In this document: piece after piece, positions 7,214-11,503 of the stretch
Numbering within the stretch: the first letter of the stretch is position 1
How the letters are laid out: every line of letters starts with the position of its first letter
NCBI GenBank assembly: GCA_030639105.1
Contig: DAOWDI010000102.1
Span: 1-11,503 of the forward strand
Direction: 5' to 3'
From: Gammaproteobacteria bacterium
Lineage (GTDB): Bacteria; Pseudomonadota; Gammaproteobacteria; Ga0077536
Length of the DNA: 11,503 nt
Position numbers and translations under genes: made by a program
The notes under the pieces: model-generated
Database searches by the model: none
The model's input: the letters and a program-made list of their open reading frames with translations, nothing else
What the model was told of the DNA's origin: nothing

Positions 7214-7384
7214 TCAACGGTGAGCAAATCGCGGCAGGTCAACATCGAACAATCCCACGATCGTTTTGCCCCCCCGGAGGCGGTACTCCTTGCAGCGGAC
7301 AAGCAGCGAGAAGACATTGAGTTGTAAACCGTCGATATTAGCGAACGCAGGATAGACATTCGAAATAATGCAACTGCAACCCAC
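7214..7384 (-). CDS. Possible 56-codon ORF of unknown function between DUF364 and prenyltransferase genes
   Basis: On the minus strand a GTG at 7384 lies one base past the TGA of the DUF364 gene (7386-7388) and opens a 56-codon frame ending at TGA 7214-7216. The protein contains SNVYPAFANIDGLQLNVFSL, then LVRCKEYRLRGGKTIVGLFD, ending in VDLPRFAHR. It is not recognised. The alternating hydrophobic and charged pattern looks protein-like, and the junction with the upstream gene would suit translational coupling. Against it, the spacer also has a short plus-strand frame of similar quality (GTG 7220 to TAA 7327) and an IS-end-like sequence nearby. It may instead be a fragment of an inserted or decayed gene. 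No ribosome binding site is separable from the upstream coding sequence. Confidence 0.25.
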   Translation of the reverse strand: MGCSCIISNVYPAFANIDGLQLNVFSLLVRCKEYRLRGGKTIVGLFDVDLPRFAHR

Positions 7385-7385
7385 A

Positions 7386-8222
7386 TCAACTCAATTCGAT
7401 TCCCAGGTTTGCGATCCCCGGATAGGTCGCTCGCGAAAGCGTGTAGCGGCGTACGCAATCATGCAAACCAACCCCTTTACGCTGCCGTGCGATCACCGCG
7501 CTGGCGTCGAGCACTTGGATGCCGCCGATGAAGTCGACGCCGCGGGCGAATAGGGGATCGGGGAAGAAGCTCGCGCTCGGCCCGACCATGACGAGCACCT
7601 CAGCGTGGCGGCAATACCCAAGCATCTCGTCGACACTGTTATTGATCAAGGTCGCGGCAGTCGAAATGATCTTATTGCAGGCACTGAGCACCTTGGGATC
7701 CAGCGTGATGCACACGCCCTCTTCATCCTTGAGCATGTGCGCCTTGCGTTCGACCACGGTGACCGGCACCTTGAGATCGCGGGCCTGGCGGACCAGCGAT
7801 GGAAAATTACCGATCATGCCGAGCCGATCACCGACGCCAAGCGACAAGCCACCCATCGAATTCACAGCTTCCCCAAGCTCGAAGTTTGCGCGGCGCAAAA
7901 AACCCTGGGTGATCGCATTGATGGCGGCAAGGCCCAGCGAACGCACCATATCGTCATCACCTGCGTAGTAACGCGCGATCGAAATGGCATCGGCACCGAC
8001 GAGATCGACCGCGCTAAAGCGCTCGCTGATCCCCCGCTGCGATTCGCCCATCCAGGCATAAAAGAGCCCGGCCGTCCCATCACCGAGTTCGATCAAGCCA
8101 AATTCGGCATCCTTGTCCGCCATGATGTGCGGTTCGGGAATATAGACACGCCGCACCTTCGGTAATGTAGTCCGCTCGTTGACCCGCTCGACCAGCGCTA
8201 ATAGTTCGGTCTGGATGCCCAT
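7386..8222 (-). CDS. DUF4213/DUF364 family protein (putative heavy-metal chelation domain)
   Basis: The 278-residue protein fits the two-part family with an N-terminal DUF4213 domain (PF13938, enolase-N-like fold) and a C-terminal DUF364 domain (PF04016, described as putative heavy-metal chelation). Residues ~1-105 hold the first part, including GLIELGDGTAGLFYAW and the helix IARYYAGDDDMVRSLGLAAINAI. The second runs from MIGNFPSLVRQARD through VTVVERKAHM and TLINNSVDEML to the signature GPSASFFPDPLFARGVDFIG followed by GIQVLDA. Family proteins are usually soluble and sit near metal- or cofactor-related genes, but a biochemical activity is not settled. No signal peptide is present. ATG 8222 has no strong ribosome binding site, yet the N-terminus (MGIQTELLALVERV) looks natural for the family. 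It heads the minus-strand cluster leading to the prenyltransferase and DMT transporter, and is divergent from the DUF1015 gene across 175 bp. Confidence 0.85.
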   Translation of the reverse strand: MGIQTELLALVERVNERTTLPKVRRVYIPEPHIMADKDAEFGLIELGDGTAGLFYAWMGESQRGISERFSAVDLVGADAISIARYYAGDDDMVRSLGLAAINAITQGFLRRANFELGEAVNSMGGLSLGVGDRLGMIGNFPSLVRQARDLKVPVTVVERKAHMLKDEEGVCITLDPKVLSACNKIISTAATLINNSVDEMLGYCRHAEVLVMVGPSASFFPDPLFARGVDFIGGIQVLDASAVIARQRKGVGLHDCVRRYTLSRATYPGIANLGIELS

Positions 8223-8397
8223 CGGACAAGTTTATACGCAGCCGCGTTCACCATTCCAGGTGCAAACTGGTTTCGAGGCGCTTCGCTCTTCTGCTACCCT
8301 GCGGCCCATTCCTGTTGCCCGGTTGAATCGTTCCAACGGCCAGTTTTGATGCAGTGCGTGATCGCGATAAATTTGACGGTAGAAACGAGACGTAATA

Positions 8398-9648
8398 ATG
8401 AAGTTCACCGACGAACTGGCACGTCCTTTCGCAGGACTACGACCGGCCCCCGAGCGCGCTCCCGAGATCGCCGCGCCCCCTTATGATGTCGTCACCACGG
8501 ACGAGGCGCGCGCCCTCATCCGCGACAAGCCATATTCCTTTCTACACGTATCGCGCGCCGAGGCCGATCTACCACCGGACACCGATCCCTATAGCGATGC
8601 GGTATACGCGGCGGCCGCTAAAAATTTGAGATCCTTCGAAGACCAGGGGATCCTCATCCGCGAGAAAACACCCGCCTTCTATGTTTACCGCATGATCGCG
8701 GGAAACCGGGTGCAAACCGGGGTCGTCCATTCAGCATCGATCGATGCGTACCTGCATAACCGGATCCGCAAACATGAACTAACACGACCAGCAAAAGAAA
8801 ATGACCGCGTGCGGCAGATCGATACCGTGGATGCGATCACCGGACCGGTACTCCTAGTGTACCGTAGAGACCCGGTACTCTCCTCGGCGCTCGCCCAGAT
8901 CTCGAGCAACCCACCGGATACCCTGGTACCGGATCTGGGGGGCGTACGCCACGAATTGTGGGTGGTGTCACAAAAAGACCAGGTCGCGCACATCGCCACC
9001 CGCCTGAACAATCTGGATGCCATGTACATCGCCGATGGCCATCATCGCTCAGCCGCGGCCGCGCGCGTTGCCGAGGCGCGGCGTGCGGCACAGGTGGAAT
9101 ACGACGGCACTGAGCCCTACAACGGCTTTCTCGCGGTGAGTTTCCCCGATGATGAAGTTACCGTCCTGGATTACAACCGGCTCGTCCGCGATCTCAATGG
9201 GCATGACACCGATGCGTTCCTCACGGCGCTACGCAAACGATGTGACGTGCGCCCGGTCACCGGTGCTTTTCGCCCGAAGCAGCCGCATTACTTTGGCATG
9301 TATATCGATGGCAAGTGGTATAAGTTGCGCTTAACCTCGCCCATCGACGGGCATGATCCCGTCGAACGCTTGGATGTTCGATTACTCGACCGGCTGGTGC
9401 TGGGGCCATTGCTCGGTGTCGGCGATCCGCGTACGGATCCGAGAATCGATTTCATCGGCGGTTCGCGCGGGACGATGGCGATCGCTGCCCGCGTTGATGC
9501 GGGTGAGATGGCCGTTGGGTTCACCTTGTTTCCAACCTCGCTCGCGGACCTTATGGCCGTTGCCGACGCCGGCCGGATCATGCCGCCAAAGTCGACCTGG
9601 TTCTACCCCAAGCTCGCGGACGGATTGATTTCGTTGCCGTTGAAGTGA
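8398..9648 (+). CDS. DUF1015 family protein with DGHHR motif
   Basis: The 416 residues match DUF1015 (PF06245) from end to end. The start is typical: RPFAGLRPAPERAPEIAAPP, then YDVV (residues 9-32). Conserved blocks follow: YSFLHVSRAE (46-55), KHELTRPAKENDR (125-137), DAITGPVLLVY (145-155) and YIADGHHRSAAA (210-221). The DGHHR motif resembles that of the ParB/sulfiredoxin/SerK fold, in which archaeal SerK and SbnI phosphorylate free serine. A small-molecule kinase or phosphate-handling role is thus a reasonable hypothesis, supported by my recollection that DUF1015 genes often sit beside serA or serC, although neither is visible here. It is soluble, with no signal peptide or membrane segment. 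ATG 8398 agrees with the family N-terminus, though the upstream ribosome binding site (GAG in AACGAGACG) is weak. It is convergent with the MarR gene, with 30 bp between stops. Confidence 0.9.
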   Translation: MKFTDELARPFAGLRPAPERAPEIAAPPYDVVTTDEARALIRDKPYSFLHVSRAEADLPPDTDPYSDAVYAAAAKNLRSFEDQGILIREKTPAFYVYRMIAGNRVQTGVVHSASIDAYLHNRIRKHELTRPAKENDRVRQIDTVDAITGPVLLVYRRDPVLSSALAQISSNPPDTLVPDLGGVRHELWVVSQKDQVAHIATRLNNLDAMYIADGHHRSAAAARVAEARRAAQVEYDGTEPYNGFLAVSFPDDEVTVLDYNRLVRDLNGHDTDAFLTALRKRCDVRPVTGAFRPKQPHYFGMYIDGKWYKLRLTSPIDGHDPVERLDVRLLDRLVLGPLLGVGDPRTDPRIDFIGGSRGTMAIAARVDAGEMAVGFTLFPTSLADLMAVADAGRIMPPKSTWFYPKLADGLISLPLK

Positions 9649-9678
9649 GGCGGCACAAGCGTAGCCAACTTCAGATGA

Positions 9679-10260
9679 TCACGCGCCCTCCGCGCCGCCC
9701 GGTTCGTAATTGATGCAGATCTTATCGAGGTCTTCAAGCGTTAATCCATCCTCCACATATTTGCATTGATGCACCCACGACGGGCGTCCGCCGCCCCGCA
9801 CGCATTTCAGGAATCTGCAGTGTTCACAATATCCAAAAAAGGCGCTGCCTTTACGCTGCATAAGCCGTATAAGCATCTTCTCTAGCCCGTCCGCCGTTGC
9901 GATCCGCTCGGTTTCGTCGAGGTCATGTGCCGCATCAATCAACACGCGGATAGGGTCGGATCCGATCAGTTTTTTGGCCTTTGCGGTTAAGGTCAAATGG
10001 TGGCGGCGTTTATCCGTCTTATCAGGTGTGCGTTTCAACAACCGCTTGTCAACGAGTGCGCCGATCGTTTGCGAAGCAGCCCCGAGCGTTGTTCCCTGAT
10101 AACACGCAAACGCGGATGTAGTTTTGGAAAATCGGTTCGCATTTGAAAAATACCGGAGCGCCGACCACTGCGCGGGCTTCAACCCATCCCGGTAACCTTC
10201 GGTGTAGGAGCAATGGCTTAAGCGCTCGACGAGTCCGGCAAGGTCACGGGATGTGTGCAT
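9679..10260 (-). CDS. MarR-family winged-helix regulator with C-terminal cysteine cluster
   Basis: Residues ~1-135 form a MarR-type winged helix: LKPAQWSALRYF, then the recognition region GTTLGAASQTIGALVDKRLL followed by KRTPDKTDKRRHHLTLT, which is the wing with its DxRR-like DKRR. MarR proteins bind DNA as dimers and usually repress nearby genes until a ligand or oxidant releases them. This one is long for the family (193 residues) because of a tail holding five cysteines: C145xxC148, C153, C166 and C182, in GYCEHCRFLKC and later VHQC and ICINYEP. The arrangement could bind zinc or an iron-sulfur cluster, or act as a thiol switch. I recall similar CxxCR-HF...C...IC-EP tails in other proteobacterial MarR proteins, so it is probably a recurring subfamily. 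ATG 10260 is used. It is divergent from the glutaredoxin gene across 497 bp, making that gene and itself the first candidate targets. Confidence 0.88.
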   Translation of the reverse strand: MHTSRDLAGLVERLSHCSYTEGYRDGLKPAQWSALRYFSNANRFSKTTSAFACYQGTTLGAASQTIGALVDKRLLKRTPDKTDKRRHHLTLTAKAKKLIGSDPIRVLIDAAHDLDETERIATADGLEKMLIRLMQRKGSAFFGYCEHCRFLKCVRGGGRPSWVHQCKYVEDGLTLEDLDKICINYEPGGAEGA

Positions 10261-10320
10261 AATCTACCTGGCCGGCTGAGAACACACGCCACGAGCGTAC
10301 GCCGGAGCAGGCGATATTGG

Positions 10321-10342
10321 GCGGTGCTTCAGCAATCACCGC
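10321..10342. promoter_or_regulatory. Inverted repeat upstream of the marR-like gene, possible operator
   Basis: GCGGTG (10321-10326) and CACCGC (10337-10342) form a 6-bp perfect inverted repeat with a 10-base spacer, giving a 22-bp span about 60 bp upstream of ATG 10260. MarR proteins commonly bind imperfect palindromes of about this span in their own promoters. A TATGAT hexamer on the minus strand (10355-10350) lies just upstream, though its -35 partner is poor. Assignment is speculative. Confidence 0.25.
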
Positions 10343-10612
10343 CGCGTGCATCATAACTATCGCCATACCCACTGTACCTTCCCTCGAAGATCGTCGGCTA
10401 TCGCCCACCCCCGTAATGTCAAGGATTATAAATGATTCTTGTAACGGATGCCTTCCTATGATAGTTTCGACTCTGAACTAATAAAATCAGCAATGCGGAT
10501 GCAAGTAAGCGGGAACAAACGGGCCGCTATCCTATCCCCTGCCGAGAGCGCAACCGTCGACCAAGCTACTGCTTATTGCCATTTATACGCCATACTTTGC
10601 GTATGCCGCCCG

Positions 10613-10665
10613 ACACCGTGGCGAGGGACTCTCTCCTGCCCCCTGCCAGGAACCTCGTCCGGTGT
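10613..10665. repeat. Three-tier imperfect hairpin upstream of the glutaredoxin promoter
   Basis: Three nested stems pair in order: ACACCG (10613-10618) with CGGTGT (10660-10665), CGAGG (10622-10626) with CCTCG (10653-10657), and TCCTG (10634-10638) with CAGGA (10647-10651). This gives 16 base pairs over 53 bases with small internal loops. It lies upstream of the predicted glutaredoxin promoter, so it would be transcribed only from an earlier promoter or act as DNA. There is no T-run after it. Confidence 0.4.
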
Positions 10666-10694
10666 TGGGTGCGTTTATTTGGTGAGGTGCGCCG

Positions 10695-10724
10695 GCGACA
10701 GGCAACAAAGCATAGGGGTATAAT
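10695..10724 (+). promoter_or_regulatory. Predicted sigma-70 promoter of the glutaredoxin gene
   Basis: A perfect TATAAT (10719-10724) is preceded after 18 bases by GCGACA (10695-10700), a four-of-six match to TTGACA. Transcription would begin near 10731, giving a leader of about 27 bases. GAGGT at 10746-10750 is 7 bases before ATG 10758 and is the ribosome binding site. Confidence 0.6.
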
Positions 10725-10757
10725 CGAAACCGATTTCTTTTGATCGAGGTCCACACG

Positions 10758-11378
10758 ATGTCACTCAACGACCAGACTCGTTCCCGTATAGAATCAATGA
10801 TCGCCTCCAACGAGGTGGTATTGTTCATGAAGGGGACACCGCAACAACCGCAGTGCGGATTTTCGGCGACAATAACCGGGATCCTCAGTGGCGTCATATC
10901 TGATTATGCGACCGTGAATGTGTTGGAAGACCCCGAGGTCCGGGAAGGGATCAAGGCGTATTCCCAGTGGCCCACAATTCCGCAACTCTACGTACGAGAG
11001 GAGTTTGTCGGCGGCTGCGACGTCGTCCAACAAATGTATACGAGTGGAGAATTGCATCGTACGCTTGGCTTGGAACCGGCGGAGTTGATCACCCCGGATA
11101 TCACTATCAGCGATGCCGCCGCCCGCGCGATACGTGACGTGGCGGGGCAGCAATCAGGTGCGGCGGTGCACCTGCGGATCGATGCGACCTGGAATCATGA
11201 ATTCAGCCTGAAGCCGCCCCAGGGTCATGAAATCACTGTTGAGGACAATGGTATCGAGATCCTCCTCGACCGGGATTCCGCCGCCCGCGCTTCAGGGCTC
11301 GAGATTGACATGACCGAAGAGCCACAGGGTGGAGGGTTCAGTATCCATAATCCCAACGCGCCGCCCCCGGTCACATAA
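10758..11378 (+). CDS. Grx4-type monothiol glutaredoxin fused to a cysteine-less IscA/HesB-like domain
   Basis: Residues 1-108 are a CGFS monothiol glutaredoxin, the class that holds a [2Fe-2S] cluster with glutathione and passes it to target proteins. The active-site motif is C33-GFS; K25, WPTIPQLY (71-78) and GGCDVV (85-90) form the glutathione site. Residues ~111-203 (ITISDAAARAIRDV, HLRID, VEDNGIEILLD, GLEIDM, GGGFSIHNPNAPP) follow the A-type carrier (IscA/HesB) fold, but the three cluster-ligand cysteines are missing: the SGCSG position reads TWNHE and the CGCG position reads APPPVT. It can therefore hardly bind a cluster in the IscA way and may be a docking or dimerisation module. ATG 10758 is fixed by GAGGT 7 bases upstream; a TTG at 10740 precedes that site. 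Immediately after the TAA stop comes a broken rhodanese remnant, suggesting a once longer three-domain protein. Confidence 0.92.
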   Translation: MSLNDQTRSRIESMIASNEVVLFMKGTPQQPQCGFSATITGILSGVISDYATVNVLEDPEVREGIKAYSQWPTIPQLYVREEFVGGCDVVQQMYTSGELHRTLGLEPAELITPDITISDAAARAIRDVAGQQSGAAVHLRIDATWNHEFSLKPPQGHEITVEDNGIEILLDRDSAARASGLEIDMTEEPQGGGFSIHNPNAPPPVT

Positions 11379-11380
11379 AT

Positions 11381-11503
11381 ATAGAGGTCGAAGAGTTCAA
11401 AACGAAACTCGCGCGACGGCGGCGGATTATTTTCGTGACCGTGGGTTTACCGACGTCCACCATATCGTTGGCGGCATCGACTCATGATCGCGGCGGATAG
11501 ACC
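11381..11503 (+). pseudogene. Rhodanese-domain remnant downstream of the glutaredoxin fusion, with middle missing
   Basis: Two short pieces typical of rhodanese domains overlap just past the glutaredoxin stop. Frame 11381 gives IEVEEFKTKLA, like the first helix of a rhodanese (usually xVEELKAKL). Frame 11401 gives TRATAADYFRDRGFTDVHHI, then VGGIDS, the usual last helix and strand, ending at TGA 11485. Read past that TGA, the codons give SRRID, which fits the common GGIDAWSxxIDP ending if the stop replaced a Trp codon. The central ~60 residues, including the catalytic Cys loop (CxxGxRS), are gone. This looks like an internal deletion plus a nonsense change in what was probably the third domain of the Grx protein. 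The window ends before the gene's original terminus can be seen. Short matches make this tentative. Confidence 0.55.

Larger units (their letters stand above)
10261..10757. other. Long divergent intergenic region between marR-like gene and glutaredoxin gene
   Basis: No supported gene lies in these 497 bp; a 91-codon plus-strand frame (10448-10723) has no family resemblance and overlaps the glutaredoxin promoter. From left to right the region has GCGGTG...CACCGC (10321-10342) about 60 bp before the marR start, an AT-rich patch around 10411-10490, an inverted repeat ATACGC...GCGTAT (10585-10604), a three-tier hairpin (10613-10665) and the glutaredoxin promoter (10695-10724). It is unusually long and structured for this otherwise compact stretch. 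Confidence 0.6.

Noticed and set aside
7189..7458. 89-codon minus-strand ORF across the DUF364 3' end
   Set aside because: It overlaps the confirmed DUF364 coding end in another frame and reads as Ser/Arg-rich noise; the shorter frame 7214-7384 is more protein-like.
10439..10462. TTGTAA...TATGAT as a promoter
   Set aside because: The spacing of 12 bases is too short for a sigma-70 promoter.
10448..10723. 91-codon plus-strand ORF in the marR-glutaredoxin spacer
   Set aside because: It has no recognisable motif and an odd composition, it runs through the hairpin, and its last codons are the TATAAT of the glutaredoxin promoter.
11485..11487. TGA read as Trp (alternative genetic code), suggested by the rhodanese ending
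   Set aside because: Other genes in the window end at TGA exactly at family termini (clpA, the DUF364 gene) and use TGG for Trp; the rhodanese frame is already broken.

Overview
The window reads as chromosomal DNA of a moderately GC-rich gammaproteobacterium, probably environmental. The clues are a ClpA very close to the E. coli protein, an MlaC-type periplasmic lipid-binding protein, a Grx4-type glutaredoxin with a degenerate A-type-carrier extension, and the remains of a PEP/VPLPA-CTERM (exosortase-sorted) protein. Species cannot be named from the sequence. There is no phage, CRISPR, plasmid or integrated island; the accessory signals are small: one foldback MITE, one solitary IS-end-like sequence and two decaying genes.

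Layout. 1-1363 (+): 3' part of clpA. 1389-1895 (+): a frameshifted, decaying gene whose last fragment encodes a VPLSA-type sorting tail. 1955-3088 (-): a cyclic-nucleotide-binding-like domain joined to a long coiled coil, with a perfect 14-bp palindrome just upstream of its ribosome binding site. 3266-3432: a 159-bp near-palindromic MITE flanked by CTAG, ending 3 bp from the stop codon of a stand-alone mlaC-like gene (3436-4083, -). 4084-4396: a divergent spacer. 4397-5209 (+): DUF2797 protein with many cysteines. 5299-8222 (-): a co-directional cluster read right to left as a DUF4213/DUF364 protein, an unexplained 220-bp spacer with a possible 56-codon ORF, a MenA-like UbiA-superfamily prenyltransferase and an EamA/DMT transporter. 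8398-9648 (+): DUF1015 protein with a DGHHR motif. 9679-10260 (-): MarR-family regulator with a cysteine-rich C-terminal tail. 10261-10757: a 497-bp spacer with a three-tier hairpin and a good promoter. 10758-11378 (+): CGFS monothiol glutaredoxin fused to a cysteine-less IscA/HesB-like domain. 11381-window end: remains of a rhodanese domain that has lost its middle.

The genes do not form one pathway. ClpA is protein quality control, MlaC is outer-membrane lipid traffic, and the glutaredoxin is iron-sulfur trafficking. The DUF364, MenA-like and DMT genes could be co-transcribed, but no substrate can be deduced. I found no convincing new defence or mobile system. The most informative signals are the decayed exosortase-substrate gene, the eroded rhodanese third domain behind the glutaredoxin, the MITE abutting mlaC, and the MarR regulator with its Cys tail.
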